From Pseudomonas cannabina (lineage in GTDB: Bacteria > Pseudomonadota > Gammaproteobacteria > Pseudomonadales > Pseudomonadaceae), in NCBI RefSeq assembly GCF_900100365.1, contig NZ_FNKU01000001.1:930001-994000 (forward strand): 64,000 nt of DNA, written 5' to 3'. Positions 9,206 to 19,529 of this stretch are shown here, piece after piece. Under the pieces are notes generated by a model that did no database searches, had not been told where the DNA came from, and worked only from the letters and a program-made list of their open reading frames with translations. The position numbers and the translations under genes are program-made. Position 1 is the stretch's first letter. Each line of letters begins with the position of its first letter.

Positions 9206-11089
9206 ATGCTGCAGAACATCAGGGACAATTCACAAGGCTGGATTGCCAAAACCATTATCGGAATCATCATCGCGTTGATGGCCTTCACCGGCATCGAGGC
9301 GTTGTTTACCGCTACCAGCAACAAGCAGAACGCAGCTGAAGTCAACGGCGAGGACATCTCTCAGAGCGAGTTGAGCCAGGCCGTCGACATGCAGCGTCGT
9401 CAGTTGGCTCAACAGCTCTCGCAGCAGTTGGGCAAGGATTTCGATCCTGCCATGCTCGATGAAAAGCTGCTGCGTGAATCGGCGCTCAAAGGCCTGATCG
9501 ATCGCAAGCTGCTGCTGCAAGGTGCAGCGGACGCCAAATTCTCGTTTTCCGAAGCAGCGCTGGATCAGCAACTGTTGCAGACGCCTGAATTTCAGGTCGA
9601 TGGCAAATTCAGCGCCGACCGCTTCGATCAGGTGATTCGTCAGCTCGGTTACAGCCGTCTGCAGTTCCGCCAGATGCTGGGCCAGGAAATGCTCATCGGT
9701 CAGGTGCGTGCGGGTGTTGCGGGCAGTGCCTTCGTAACCGACGCACAGGTTGAAGCCTTTGCCCGTCTGGAAAAACAGACGCGGGATTTCGCTTCGCTGA
9801 CCCTGCCGGCCGACCCGGCGGCAGTGAAAGTGACCGACGATGAAGTCAAGGCTCACTACGACCAGCATGCCAAGGAGTTCATGAGCCCTGAGCAAGTCGT
9901 GCTTGATTACATCGAGTTGAAGAAATCGTCTTTCTTCGACAAGGTTCAGGTCAAGGATGAGGATTTGCAGGCGGCGTATCAGAAAGAAATCGCCAACCTC
10001 GCTGAGCAGCGTCGTGCAGCGCACATTCTGATCGAAGTGAACGACAAGCTGAACGAAGAGCAGGCCAAGGCGAAGATTGAAGAAATTCAACAGCGTCTGG
10101 CCAAGGGTGAAGACTTCGCTGCGCTGGCCAAGGAGTACTCGCAGGACCCTGGCTCGTCGAACAAGGGCGGTGATCTGGGGTACGCGGGCAAAGGCGTTTA
10201 CGACCCGGCTTTTGAAGACGCGTTGTATGCGTTGAACAAGGACCAGGTTTCGCAGCCGGTACGTACCGACTTCGGCTGGCACCTGATCAAGCTGTTGGGC
10301 GTTGAAGCACCGTCGGTGCCGACCTTCGCCAGCCTCAAGGACAAGCTGACCAACGACCTCAAGTCGCAGCAGGTCGAGCAGAAGTTCGTCGAAGTGACCA
10401 AGCAGCTGGAAGATTCGGCATTCGAATCGTCCGACCTGAATCAGCCGGCTCAGGATCTGGGCCTCAAGGTTCAGACTACTGCGCCATTCGGTCGTGAAGG
10501 CGGTGAAGGCCTGACGGCCAACCGTGCGGTCATCCAGGCGGCATTCAGCCCGGAAGTGCTGGAAGAAGGCTCCAACAGCAACACGCTGGAGCTGGACCCG
10601 GAAACGGTCGTGGTTGTGCGCGCCAAAGAGCATCTGCAACCGCAACAGTTGCCGCTTGAGAGCGTTGCCAGCTCGATTCGCGCGCAACTCGTCAAGGAGC
10701 ATGCTTCGGCGGCGGCCAAGGCCAAGGGCGAAGCACTGCTGGCCGGTCTGCGCGATGGCAAGATTCCGTTGGCTGCCAAACAGCAAGGTCAGGACTGGAA
10801 AGTCATGGAAGCGGTCACTCGCAGTCAGGAAGGGGTTGACCCTCAGGTTCTGCAGACGCTGTTCCGCATGCCCAAGCCGAATGGCAAGGACAAGCCGGAA
10901 TTCGCCAGCATTACTGCAGCGGATGGCAGCTTAGTGATTGTCCGTCTCAATGGTGTGAATCAGGCAACCGCGCCGACTGATGCGGAAAAGGCGCAATATC
11001 GCCGTTTCCTCGCGTCGCGTGCCGGTCAGCAGGATTTCGCAGCGTACCGTGCACAGCTGGAAAGCAAGGCGAAGATCGAGAAGTTCTAA
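9206..11089 (+). CDS. ppiD: Periplasmic folding chaperone PpiD (SurA N-like and PPIC domains)
   Basis: 627 residues, anchored in the inner membrane by one N-terminal segment (about residues 11-35, WIAKTIIGIIIALMAFTGIE) with the bulk in the periplasm. A SurA-N-like chaperone region (about 40-250) is followed by a parvulin (PPIC) domain (about 268-360), recognisable by RAAHILIEV, EDFAALAKEYSQDPGS and GWHLIKL. PpiD works near the SecYEG exit, assisting folding of exported proteins. GGGGGA lies upstream of the ATG. It sits downstream of hupB as in E. coli and ends at a bidirectional terminator shared with fabI. Confidence 0.96.
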   Translation: MLQNIRDNSQGWIAKTIIGIIIALMAFTGIEALFTATSNKQNAAEVNGEDISQSELSQAVDMQRRQLAQQLSQQLGKDFDPAMLDEKLLRESALKGLIDRKLLLQGAADAKFSFSEAALDQQLLQTPEFQVDGKFSADRFDQVIRQLGYSRLQFRQMLGQEMLIGQVRAGVAGSAFVTDAQVEAFARLEKQTRDFASLTLPADPAAVKVTDDEVKAHYDQHAKEFMSPEQVVLDYIELKKSSFFDKVQVKDEDLQAAYQKEIANLAEQRRAAHILIEVNDKLNEEQAKAKIEEIQQRLAKGEDFAALAKEYSQDPGSSNKGGDLGYAGKGVYDPAFEDALYALNKDQVSQPVRTDFGWHLIKLLGVEAPSVPTFASLKDKLTNDLKSQQVEQKFVEVTKQLEDSAFESSDLNQPAQDLGLKVQTTAPFGREGGEGLTANRAVIQAAFSPEVLEEGSNSNTLELDPETVVVVRAKEHLQPQQLPLESVASSIRAQLVKEHASAAAKAKGEALLAGLRDGKIPLAAKQQGQDWKVMEAVTRSQEGVDPQVLQTLFRMPKPNGKDKPEFASITAADGSLVIVRLNGVNQATAPTDAEKAQYRRFLASRAGQQDFAAYRAQLESKAKIEKF

Positions 11090-11104
11090 GCTCGAAACCC
11101 GCGC

Positions 11105-11139
11105 AAAAAGAAGGCCGCTCACTGAGCGGCCTTCTTTTT
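11105..11139. terminator. Bidirectional terminator between ppiD and fabI
   Basis: Long near-perfect stem AAAAAGAAGGCCGCTC / GAGCGGCCTTCTTTTT with a 3-nt loop. A runs and T runs flank both sides, so it serves the convergent ppiD and fabI transcripts. Confidence 0.9.
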
Positions 11140-11182
11140 GAGTGCTGGAAAGTGCCGCTCGCGAGGAGCGGCGCTTGCCGTC

Positions 11183-11977
11183 TTACTCGTCCATGCTGCC
11201 CATCGCGGTGGTGTTGAAACCGCCGTCGACGTACATGATCTCACCGCTGATGCCCGACGCGAGGTCCGAGCACAGGAACGCGCCGGCATTGCCGACTTCG
11301 TCGATGGTCACGTTGCGGCGCAGAGGGGTCTGCGCTTCGTTGGCTGCCAGCATCTTGCGGAAGTTCTTGATACCCGAAGCGGCCAGGGTGCGGATCGGAC
11401 CTGCCGACACGGCGTTGACGCGTGTGCCTTCCGGGCCGAGGCTGCCGGCCAGGTAACGAACGCCGGCCTCGAGGCTGGCCTTGGCCATGCCCATGACGTT
11501 GTAGTTGGGCATGGTGCGCTCTGCGCCCAGGTAAGACAGGGTCAGCAGGCTGCCATTGCGGCCTTTCATCATTTCGCGACCGGCCTTGGCCAGCGCCACG
11601 AAGCTGTAAGCGCTGATGTCGTGCGCGATGCGGAAGCCTTCGCGGGTGGTGGCGTTGGTGAAGTCGCCGTCCAGCTGGTCGCCCGGAGCGAAGCCAACCG
11701 AGTGAACGATGACGTCCAGGCCGTCCCACTTTTTGCTCAGTTCTTCAAAGACCTTGTTGATCTCTTCGTCGCTGGCCACATCGCAAGGGAAGCACAGCTC
11801 AGGGCCTGAACCCCAGCCTGCGGCGAACTCTTCGACGCGACCCTTGAGTTTGTCGTTCTGGTAGGTGAAAGCAAGTTCAGCACCTTCACGATGCATGGCG
11901 GCGGCGATACCGGATGCGATGGACAGTTTACTGGCGACACCGACGATCAGGACGCGCTTACCGGCGAGAAAACCCAT
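11183..11977 (-). CDS. fabI: Enoyl-[acyl-carrier-protein] reductase (NADH), FabI type
   Basis: 264 residues; catalyses the last reduction of each fatty acid elongation round in the type II pathway. It is an atypical short-chain dehydrogenase: nucleotide-binding [13 protein letters not shown] near the N-terminus and the catalytic Tyr-X6-Lys pattern in [21 protein letters not shown] lies about 7 nt before the ATG. It starts 24 nt after the end of the ABC transporter ATPase gene on the same strand, so it is probably co-transcribed, although it may also have its own promoter within that gene. Confidence 0.96.
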   Translation of the reverse strand: MGFLAGKRVLIVGVASKLSIASGIAAAMHREGAELAFTYQNDKLKGRVEEFAAGWGSGPELCFPCDVASDEEINKVFEELSKKWDGLDVIVHSVGFAPGDQLDGDFTNATTREGFRIAHDISAYSFVALAKAGREMMKGRNGSLLTLSYLGAERTMPNYNVMGMAKASLEAGVRYLAGSLGPEGTRVNAVSAGPIRTLAASGIKNFRKMLAANEAQTPLRRNVTIDEVGNAGAFLCSDLASGISGEIMYVDGGFNTTAMGSMDE

Positions 11978-12001
11978 GTGTTGTTCCTCTTCAGGTTCAG
12001 G

Positions 12002-13612
12002 TTAATCGACAGCTACGGGGGCCAGAAAAGCGGCCTCCAGCAGCTGCTGTGTATAAGGATGTTGCGGTGCCGCGAAGATTTCCTGCGCGGCACCCTGTTC
12101 GACCACTTGGCCTTGCTTGACCACCATCAACTGGTGGCTCAGCGCTTTGACGACAGCCAGGTCATGGCTGATGAACAAATACGTCAGGTTGTACTTGGTT
12201 TGCAGCGAGCGAAGCAGCTCGACTACCTGGCGCTGCACTGTCCGGTCGAGGGCCGACGTCGGCTCGTCCAGCAGAATCAGCTCCGGCTTCAACACCAGTG
12301 CCCGGGCAATGGCGATCCGCTGACGTTGACCACCGGAGAACTCGTGGGGGTAGCGGTGCCGGGTATCCGGGTCCAGACCTACTTCCCTGAGCGCTTCGAT
12401 GATCGCTGTCTGTTGTTCGTCAGCTGTGCCCATGCCATGGATGCGCAGGCCTTCGCCGACGATTTCCCCCACCGACATACGCGGACTCAAACTGCCGAAC
12501 GGGTCCTGGAAAACCACCTGCATCTGCCTGCGCAGCGGACGAATCTGCTGTTGCGACAGGGAGTCTAGCGGGTTGCCTTTGAAACGTATGGTGCCCTGGC
12601 TGCCGATCAGTCTGAGAATCGCCAGCCCCAGCGTCGATTTGCCCGAGCCGCTTTCGCCCACGATACCCAGCGTCTGGCCCTGAGGCAGGCTGAAGCGAAT
12701 GCCGTCGACCGCCTTGACGTGATCGACGGTGCGCTTGAGCAGGCCCTTCTTGATCGGGAACCAGACTTTCAGGTCCTCGACTTCGAGCAGCGGAGCACCG
12801 GCCGGGTTGGTCGAAGGACCGCCGCTGGGCTCTGCGCTGAGCAGAACTTTGGTATACGGGTGCTGCGGCGAACGGAACAATTCTTCGCACGATGCCTGTT
12901 CGACGATGCAACCGCGCTGCATGACACATACTCGGTTGGCTATTTGCCTGACGACGTTCAGATCATGGCTGATCAGCAGCAGTGCCATGCCCAGTCGCGC
13001 CTGCAAATGCTTGAGCAGTTCAAGGATTTTCAGCTGCACCGTGACGTCCAGCGCAGTGGTCGGTTCATCGGCGATCAGCAGCTCGGGCTCGTTGGCCAGG
13101 GCCATGGCGATCATCACACGCTGACGCTGGCCGCCTGACAGCTCGTGTGGCAGGGCTTTGAGTCGTTTGCAGGGCTCGGGGATGCCGACCAGTTCCAGCA
13201 GCTCCAGCGTGCGCTCAGTGGCCGCTTTGCCGGTCAGGCCTTTGTGCAGGCCCAGCACTTCGTTGATCTGTTTTTCCACTGAGTGCAACGGATTCAGCGA
13301 GGTCATCGGCTCCTGAAAGATCATGGCAATGCGGTTGCCACGGATCGAACGCAGTGTCTTCTCTTCGACGGTCAGCAGGTCTTCACCCGCGTAGCGAATG
13401 GTGCCGCTCGGGTGGCTGGCGATCGGGTAGGGCAGCAGGCGCAGGATCGAGTGCGCGGTCACGGATTTGCCCGAACCGCTTTCGCCCACCAGTGCCAGGG
13501 TTTCGCCACGGCGGATGTCGAAGCTGATGTTCTCGACTACCCGCTGCCGCGCTTCGCCCGTCACGAACTCGACTGCCAGATCGCGGATTTCGATCAGATT
13601 GTCATTGTTCAT
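12002..13612 (-). CDS. nppD: Peptide ABC transporter, fused double ATPase (NppD/YejF-like)
   Basis: 536 residues with two complete ABC ATPase domains in tandem. Domain 1 has Walker A GESGSGKS (about residue 43) and signature LSGGQRQRV. Domain 2 has GESGSGKST and signature FSGGQRQRI. Each is followed by the oligopeptide-transporter C-terminal motif (PQHPYT). It powers uptake of peptides and peptide-like compounds through the two permeases upstream. The start chosen has AAGGAAATAAG before ATG and begins 1 nt after the nppC stop. In P. aeruginosa the equivalent nppA1A2BCD operon imports peptidyl-nucleoside antibiotics (known for that species); the same role here is inferred from gene order. Confidence 0.9.
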   Translation of the reverse strand: MNNDNLIEIRDLAVEFVTGEARQRVVENISFDIRRGETLALVGESGSGKSVTAHSILRLLPYPIASHPSGTIRYAGEDLLTVEEKTLRSIRGNRIAMIFQEPMTSLNPLHSVEKQINEVLGLHKGLTGKAATERTLELLELVGIPEPCKRLKALPHELSGGQRQRVMIAMALANEPELLIADEPTTALDVTVQLKILELLKHLQARLGMALLLISHDLNVVRQIANRVCVMQRGCIVEQASCEELFRSPQHPYTKVLLSAEPSGGPSTNPAGAPLLEVEDLKVWFPIKKGLLKRTVDHVKAVDGIRFSLPQGQTLGIVGESGSGKSTLGLAILRLIGSQGTIRFKGNPLDSLSQQQIRPLRRQMQVVFQDPFGSLSPRMSVGEIVGEGLRIHGMGTADEQQTAIIEALREVGLDPDTRHRYPHEFSGGQRQRIAIARALVLKPELILLDEPTSALDRTVQRQVVELLRSLQTKYNLTYLFISHDLAVVKALSHQLMVVKQGQVVEQGAAQEIFAAPQHPYTQQLLEAAFLAPVAVD

Positions 13613-13613
13613 C

Positions 13614-14633
13614 TTATTTCCTTGGGTCGAATGCATCGCGGGCGGACTCGCCGATGAATACCAGCAGGCTCAGCATGATGGCCAGCACCGCGAAGGCACT
13701 GATGCCCAGCCACGGCGCCTGCAGGTTGGATTTGCCTTGCGCCACCAGTTCGCCCAGCGACGGCGAGCCGGCTGGCAAGCCGAAGCCGAGGAAATCCAGC
13801 GCGGTCAGCGTGCCGATGGCGCCAGTCAGAATGAACGGTAGAAAGGTCATGGTCGAGACCATTGCATTGGGCAGAATGTGGCGGAACATGATCGCGCCAT
13901 TTTCCATGCCCAGCGCCCGTGCAGCACGCACGTATTCCAGATTGCGGCCGCGCAGGAACTCGGCGCGCACCACGTCGACCAGGCTCATCCACGAGAACAG
14001 CAGCATGATGCCCAGCAGCCACCAGAAGTTGGGCTGCACAAAACTGGCCAGAATGATCAGCAGGTAGAGCACCGGCAGGCCGGACCAGACTTCCAGAAAA
14101 CGCTGGCCCAGCAAGTCGACCCAGCCGCCATAAAAGCCCTGCAGGGCACCGGCGATCACGCCGATGATCGAGCTGAGAATGGTCAGGGTCAGGGCGAACA
14201 GCACGGAAATCCGGAAGCCGTAGATGACCCGCGCCAGCACGTCACGGCCCTGATCGTCGGTGCCCAGCAGGTTGTCTCGCGACGGCGGGGCGGGGGCAGG
14301 GACTTTCAGGTCGTAATTGATGCTCTGGTAGCTGAACGGGATCGGTGCCCACAAGGTCCAGCCGTCTTTCGCAGCGAGCAGTTCCTTGATGTAAGGGCTC
14401 TTGTAATTGGCTTCCAGTGGAAATTCGCCACCAAAGGTGGTTTCCGGGTAACGCTCGAACACCGGGAAGTACCAGTGGCCGTCATAGCGCACGGCCAGCG
14501 GTTTATCGTTGGCGATCAACTCGGCGCCCAGGCTGAGGCCGAACAGGATGAGGAACAGCCACAACGACCACCAGCCACGGCGGTTGGCCTTGAAGCGTTC
14601 GAAGCGGCGGCGATTGAGAGGAGACAGCTTCAT
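13614..14633 (-). CDS. nppC: Peptide ABC transporter permease (NppC/YejE-like)
   Basis: 339-residue inner-membrane permease of the OppC/DppC class. An N-terminal membrane segment (about 19-37, after RRGWWSLW) is followed by a large periplasmic insertion (about 40-140) typical of YejE, then five hydrophobic segments. The permease loop is near EYVRAARALGMENGAIMFRHILPNA. AGGAAG precedes the ATG. It begins 1 nt after nppB ends, so the two are translationally close-coupled. Confidence 0.9.
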   Translation of the reverse strand: MKLSPLNRRRFERFKANRRGWWSLWLFLILFGLSLGAELIANDKPLAVRYDGHWYFPVFERYPETTFGGEFPLEANYKSPYIKELLAAKDGWTLWAPIPFSYQSINYDLKVPAPAPPSRDNLLGTDDQGRDVLARVIYGFRISVLFALTLTILSSIIGVIAGALQGFYGGWVDLLGQRFLEVWSGLPVLYLLIILASFVQPNFWWLLGIMLLFSWMSLVDVVRAEFLRGRNLEYVRAARALGMENGAIMFRHILPNAMVSTMTFLPFILTGAIGTLTALDFLGFGLPAGSPSLGELVAQGKSNLQAPWLGISAFAVLAIMLSLLVFIGESARDAFDPRK

Positions 14634-14634
14634 A

Positions 14635-15708
14635 TCAATGCTTCCTGCTTTCAAAGTCGATGCGCGGGTCAACCAGGGTATAGGTGATGTCGCCGATCAG
14701 CTTCACCACCAGCCCCAGCAGGGTGAAGATGAACAACGTGCCGAACACCACCGGGTAGTCGCGGTTGATCGCAGCCTCAAAGCTCATCAGGCCCAGGCCG
14801 TCCAGCGAGAAGATCACTTCCACCAGCAGCGAACCGGTAAAGAAGATGCCGATGAACGCTGACGGGAAACCGGCGATCACCAGCAGCATGGCGTTGCGGA
14901 ACACATGACCGTACAGCACCTTGTGATTGCTCAGGCCCTTGGCCTTGGCAGTCGTCACGTACTGCTTGCTGATTTCGTCGAGAAAGCTGTTCTTGGTCAG
15001 CAGGGTCATGGTGGCGAAGTTGCCGATTACCAGCGCGGTGACAGGCAGCACCAGGTGCCAGAAGTAATCGAAGATCTTGCCCAGCGTGCTCAGCTCCTCG
15101 TAGTTGTTCGAGGTCAGCCCGCGCAACGGGAACCAGTTGAAATAGCTGCCACCGGCAACCACCACGATCAACAGAATCGCGAACAGGAACGCCGGGATGG
15201 CGTAGCCGACGATGATTGCCGAGCTGGTCCAGACATCGAACTGGCTGCCGTGGCGCGTTGCCTTGGCGATCCCCAGCGGGATCGACACCAGGTACATGAT
15301 CAGCGTGCTCCATAACCCGAGGGAAATGGACACCGGCATTTTTTCGACAATCAGGTCGATGACCTTGGCATCACGAAAAAAGCTGTCGCCGAAATCCAGC
15401 GTGGCGTAGTTCTTGATCATGATCCACAGACGTTCCGGTGCCGACTTGTCGAAACCGTACATGCGTTCGATTTCCTTGATCAACGCCGGGTCCAGACCTT
15501 GCGCGCCGCGATAGTTGGAGCCCGCCACCGAGACTTCTGCGCCGCCACCGGCAATCCGGCTGGTGGCGCCGTCGAAGCCTTCGATCTTGGCGATCATCTG
15601 TTCCACCGGCCCGCCGGGGGCCGCCTGAATGATGACAAAGTTGATGATCAGGATGCCGAGCAGGGTCGGAATGATCAGCAGCAGCCGCCGCAGAATATAA
15701 GCCAGCAT
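14635..15708 (-). CDS. nppB: Peptide ABC transporter permease (NppB/YejB-like)
   Basis: 357 residues, OppB/DppB class. An N-terminal membrane helix ([20 protein letters not shown]) and five further membrane segments are visible; the EAA-type loop is around [24 protein letters not shown]. It partners NppC to form the transmembrane channel. It begins 1 nt after the stop of the second binding-protein gene. Compared with OppB it has an insertion near residues 35-75, as in YejB. Confidence 0.9.
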   Translation of the reverse strand: MLAYILRRLLLIIPTLLGILIINFVIIQAAPGGPVEQMIAKIEGFDGATSRIAGGGAEVSVAGSNYRGAQGLDPALIKEIERMYGFDKSAPERLWIMIKNYATLDFGDSFFRDAKVIDLIVEKMPVSISLGLWSTLIMYLVSIPLGIAKATRHGSQFDVWTSSAIIVGYAIPAFLFAILLIVVVAGGSYFNWFPLRGLTSNNYEELSTLGKIFDYFWHLVLPVTALVIGNFATMTLLTKNSFLDEISKQYVTTAKAKGLSNHKVLYGHVFRNAMLLVIAGFPSAFIGIFFTGSLLVEVIFSLDGLGLMSFEAAINRDYPVVFGTLFIFTLLGLVVKLIGDITYTLVDPRIDFESRKH

Positions 15709-15709
15709 G

Positions 15710-17566
15710 TTATTGCTCCGCGTTCGCAGGCTTGGCCTGATCAGAGGCTGACGGGGTTGCGATCACCGGCTTGACGTCCGGTTTCGCCCACCAGGTCATC
15801 AAGCCGATATCCGACAGCGCTTTGGCCTTGGGGTGATCGAGATGGTTCCAGTAAGCCACCCGCCAGGTCTTGATGTGCCAGTTGGGGGCCACATAGAAAC
15901 CCCACAGCAATACCCGGTCAAGGGCTTTGGTGTAAGTGATCAGACTGGCGCGGGAGTCGGCGTTGATCAGGCCATTCACCAGCGTATCGACAGCCGGGTC
16001 TTTCAAACCGATGACGTTGCGGCTGCCCGGATTATCAGCGCTGGAGGAGTCGAAATAGACGCGTTGCTCGTTGCCGGGCGAGCTGGATTGCGGAAAGCTG
16101 CTGACGATCATGTCGTAGTCCCGCGAACGCAGGCGGTTGATGTATTGCGACACGTCCGCCCGGCGAATCACCAGTTCGATGCCCAGATCACTCAGGTTGC
16201 GCTTGTACGGCAGCAGAATGCGCTCGAACTCGGTCTGCGCGATCAGGAACTCCAGCTTCACCGGATTGCCCTGCGTATCGACCATCTTGTCGCTGACCAC
16301 TTTCCAGCCGGCTTCCTGCAATAACTGAAAGGCGCGGCGCTGCTGCGGGCGGATCATGCCGCTGCCGTCGGTGACCGGCAACTCGAAGGGCTCGGTGAAT
16401 ACCCGGTCCGGGATCTTGCCGCGCAACGGTTCGAGGATTTTCAGTTCCTCGGCAGACGGCAGGCCGCTGGAGGCCATCTCCGAGTTGTCGAAGTAACTCT
16501 TGGTGCGGCTGTAGGCGCCGTTGAACAGTTGTTTGTTGGTCCACTCGAAGTCCAGCAGCAAGGTCAACGCTTCACGCACCCGCACGTCCTGAAACACCGG
16601 TTTGCGCAGATTGAACACAAAACCCTGCATGCCGGTCGGGTTGCCGTTGGGCAACTCTTCCTTGATCAGTCGACCATCCTTGACGGCGGGCGTGTCGTAA
16701 GCCGTTGCCCAATTCTTGGCGCTGGTCTCAATCCAGTAATCGAACTGCCCGGCCTTGCCGGCTTCCAGCGCGACGGTGTTGTCGCGGTAATAGTCAGTGG
16801 TCAGCACGTCGAAATTGTAAAAGCCCTTGTTGATCGGCAGGTCCTTGGCCCAGTAATCCTTGACCCGCTCGTAGCGCACCGAGCGTCCGGCTTTGACATC
16901 GACCACCTTGTACGGTCCGCTGCCCAGCGGAAATTCCAGGTTGCCCTTGCTGAAGTCGCGGTCCGCCCAGAAATGCTTGGGCAGCACCGGCAACTGGCCG
17001 AGGATCAGTGGCATTTCGCGGCTGCCCTTGTGCTTGAACTTGAACAGCACCCGCAGCGTGTCTTCGACGATGACCTGATCGACGTCGGCATAGTAGCCCT
17101 TGTACATGGGGGAGCCATGTTCCATCAGGGTTTTGAAGCTGAATTCGACATCTTCGGCGCGGATCGGGTGGCCGTCATGAAAGCGCGCCTCGGGGCGCAG
17201 ATAGAAGCGTACCCAGCTGTTGTCCGGCGCTTTCTCTATTTTGCCGGCCACCAGCCCGTATTCGCTGAACGGTTCGTCCAGGCTGGCGCGGGCCAGGGTG
17301 TCGTAGATCAGGCCGATGTCATCTGCCGGCACGCCCTTGTTGATGAACGGGTTGAGGCTGTCGAAGCCGCCGAAGCCCGCTTGCCGAAACGTGCCGCCTT
17401 TGGGCGCATCCGGGTTGACGTAGTCGAAATGCTTGAAGTCGGCCGGGTATTTTGGCGCTTCGTCGTACAGGGTCACGGCATGCTGCGGTGCAGCGTGCAC
17501 CGCGCAGGCCAGGCTGGCCAGCAGCAGGGCAGCTGCCTGCGAGCGCAGAGAGTGCAATCGGTTCAT
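15710..17566 (-). CDS. nppA2: Peptide-binding periplasmic protein, second paralogue (NppA2/YejA-like)
   Basis: 618 residues, solute-binding protein family 5 (SBP_bac_5). The signal peptide ends near residue 25 ([12 protein letters not shown]). The family core includes [19 protein letters not shown] and [20 protein letters not shown]. The start at 17566 overlaps the previous stop by 4 bp (ATGA) and has GGAGAAG upstream, so it is preferred to the longer frame. Clearly homologous to its upstream neighbour, indicating a tandem duplication that then diverged. Confidence 0.9.
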   Translation of the reverse strand: MNRLHSLRSQAAALLLASLACAVHAAPQHAVTLYDEAPKYPADFKHFDYVNPDAPKGGTFRQAGFGGFDSLNPFINKGVPADDIGLIYDTLARASLDEPFSEYGLVAGKIEKAPDNSWVRFYLRPEARFHDGHPIRAEDVEFSFKTLMEHGSPMYKGYYADVDQVIVEDTLRVLFKFKHKGSREMPLILGQLPVLPKHFWADRDFSKGNLEFPLGSGPYKVVDVKAGRSVRYERVKDYWAKDLPINKGFYNFDVLTTDYYRDNTVALEAGKAGQFDYWIETSAKNWATAYDTPAVKDGRLIKEELPNGNPTGMQGFVFNLRKPVFQDVRVREALTLLLDFEWTNKQLFNGAYSRTKSYFDNSEMASSGLPSAEELKILEPLRGKIPDRVFTEPFELPVTDGSGMIRPQQRRAFQLLQEAGWKVVSDKMVDTQGNPVKLEFLIAQTEFERILLPYKRNLSDLGIELVIRRADVSQYINRLRSRDYDMIVSSFPQSSSPGNEQRVYFDSSSADNPGSRNVIGLKDPAVDTLVNGLINADSRASLITYTKALDRVLLWGFYVAPNWHIKTWRVAYWNHLDHPKAKALSDIGLMTWWAKPDVKPVIATPSASDQAKPANAEQ

Positions 17567-19392
17567 CGGGGCTTCTCCAGAGTCTTGAGCCACCACGCGC
17601 GCAGCCCCAGGGTGTAGGGCGGGGTAGTGACCATGGCGAATCGGTTGCGATAGGCAAGCCGGTGATTGTTCAGGTACCAGTTGGGAATGCTGTAGTGCTG
17701 GGACAGCAGCACGCGGTCCAGCGCACGGGCGGCGGCGACTTGCTCATCGCGGGTCTGCGCGGCCAGCAGTTTGTTCAGCAGCGCATCGACCGCCGGGTTG
17801 GCGATGCCGGCGTAGTTCTTGCTGCCGTTGATCGTGGCCTGGCTGGAGTGGAAGTACTGCCACTGCTCAAGGCCGGGGCTCAGCGTCTGTTGTAGGGTCA
17901 TGAGAATCATGTCGAAGTCGAAACGGTCCAGACGCTGCTTGTACTGCGCGCGATCAACGGTGCGCAGACCGGCATCGATGCCCAGGCGACGCAGGTCTTC
18001 GATGTAGGGTTGCAGGATGCGTTCAAGGTTGGGGTTGACCAGCAGAATCTCGAACCGCAGCGGCTGCTTTTCAGCGTTGAGCAAACCGCGATCGGTCAGT
18101 GTCCAGCCTGCATCGGTCAGCAGCGTAAGGGCTTTGCGCAGCGTTTCGCGCGGGATGCCGCCGCTATCGGTCTTCGACGGCGTGAACGGCTGGGTGAACA
18201 GGCTGGCGGGCAGTTGATCGCGGTAAGGCGCCAGCAGCAGCCATTCGGCGCCGGTCGGCAGGCCCGTCGCGGAAAACTCGCTATTGGGGTAGTAGCTGGT
18301 CGAGCGGTCATACGCGCCGCTGAACAGCGTGCGGTTGGTCCATTCGAAGTTGAACAGCAGGCCCAGGGCTTCACGCACCCTGATATCGGCGAATGCGGCC
18401 CGCCGGGTGTTCATGAACAGGCCCTGGGTCTGGGTCGGTATCCGGTGCGGGATCTGCGCCTTGATCACCTCGCCGTTGGTGACGGCCGGAAAGTTGTAGC
18501 CCGTCGCCCAGTTTTTGGCTTGATGTTCGATGTAGATATCGAACTCGCCGGCTTTGAAGGCCTCGAACGCCACGTCGCTGTCGCGGTAGAACTCCACTTC
18601 GACGCGGTCGAAATTGTATTTGCCGCGATTGACCGCCAGGTCCTTGCCCCAGTAATCCTTGACGCGCTCGAACACCAGTTGGCGTCCAGGCTGGACACGG
18701 GTAATGCGATACGGGCCACTGCCCAGCGGCGGTTCGAAGGTGGTGGCCTTGAAATCGCGGTCTTTCCAGTAATGCTGGGGCAGTACCGGCATTTCGCCCA
18801 GGCGCAGGATCAGCAGCGGGTTGCCGGAGCGCTTGAAGACAAACCGGATGCGATGCCGGTTGAGAATGTCGACGCGCTGCACTTCCTGTAAAGCGGTGCG
18901 GTATTGGGGGTGACCGTCCTTGAGCAACGTCCGGTAGGAAAACGCCACGTCGTAGGCCGTGATCGGTTTGCCATCATGAAAGTGCGCCTGTGGACGGAGG
19001 TTGAACACCACCCAGCTACGGTTTTCGCTGTATTCCACCGACTGTGCGATCAGACCGTAGCTGGAGGTCGGTTCATCGCCGGACGGGTCGTACTGGCCGG
19101 TGCCTACCATCAACGGCTCGTTGAGCTCGTTGACGCCGTATTGCAGGAAATTCCCCGTTGAAATCGGGCTGCTGCCTTTGAAGGTGTAAGGGTTGAGCGT
19201 GTCGAATGTGCCAAATGCCATCATTCGCAAGGTGCCACCTTTCTGCGCCTCGGGATTGACCCAGTCGAAATGAGTGAAACTGGCCGGGTACTTGAGCACG
19301 CCAAACTGCGCATAACCATGGCTTTCGGTTATGGCTGCGTTGGCGCAGAAGCTCAAGGCCAGACTGACGATTAGCAGGAAGGGACGTATCAC
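17563..19392 (-). CDS. nppA1: Peptide-binding periplasmic protein, first paralogue (NppA1/YejA-like)
   Basis: About 609 residues, SBP_bac_5 family. The proposed GTG start gives a clean signal peptide (VIRPFLLIVSLALSFCANA); the longer frame to 19533 overlaps the mltD region and adds no export signal, so it is unlikely. Family core: GGTLRMMAFGTFDTLNPYTF and FHDGKPITAYDVAFSYRTLL. First gene of the transporter operon after mltD. The start is uncertain because no strong ribosome site is seen. Two binding proteins for one transporter suggest a widened substrate range. Confidence 0.85.
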   Translation of the reverse strand: MIRPFLLIVSLALSFCANAAITESHGYAQFGVLKYPASFTHFDWVNPEAQKGGTLRMMAFGTFDTLNPYTFKGSSPISTGNFLQYGVNELNEPLMVGTGQYDPSGDEPTSSYGLIAQSVEYSENRSWVVFNLRPQAHFHDGKPITAYDVAFSYRTLLKDGHPQYRTALQEVQRVDILNRHRIRFVFKRSGNPLLILRLGEMPVLPQHYWKDRDFKATTFEPPLGSGPYRITRVQPGRQLVFERVKDYWGKDLAVNRGKYNFDRVEVEFYRDSDVAFEAFKAGEFDIYIEHQAKNWATGYNFPAVTNGEVIKAQIPHRIPTQTQGLFMNTRRAAFADIRVREALGLLFNFEWTNRTLFSGAYDRSTSYYPNSEFSATGLPTGAEWLLLAPYRDQLPASLFTQPFTPSKTDSGGIPRETLRKALTLLTDAGWTLTDRGLLNAEKQPLRFEILLVNPNLERILQPYIEDLRRLGIDAGLRTVDRAQYKQRLDRFDFDMILMTLQQTLSPGLEQWQYFHSSQATINGSKNYAGIANPAVDALLNKLLAAQTRDEQVAAARALDRVLLSQHYSIPNWYLNNHRLAYRNRFAMVTTPPYTLGLRAWWLKTLEKPR

Positions 19393-19529
19393 GATCCAGG
19401 CGACTTGGGCTTTCGGGTCGCTAACAGTAACAGCTTGTCCTTGCAGGAAAAAGACTACAGGCGAGGGCGTTGCAACGAGTGTGAGGGCCGCCCGCCCCGA
19501 GCTGATTCGAGGGCAAGCGGCCGACGTCA

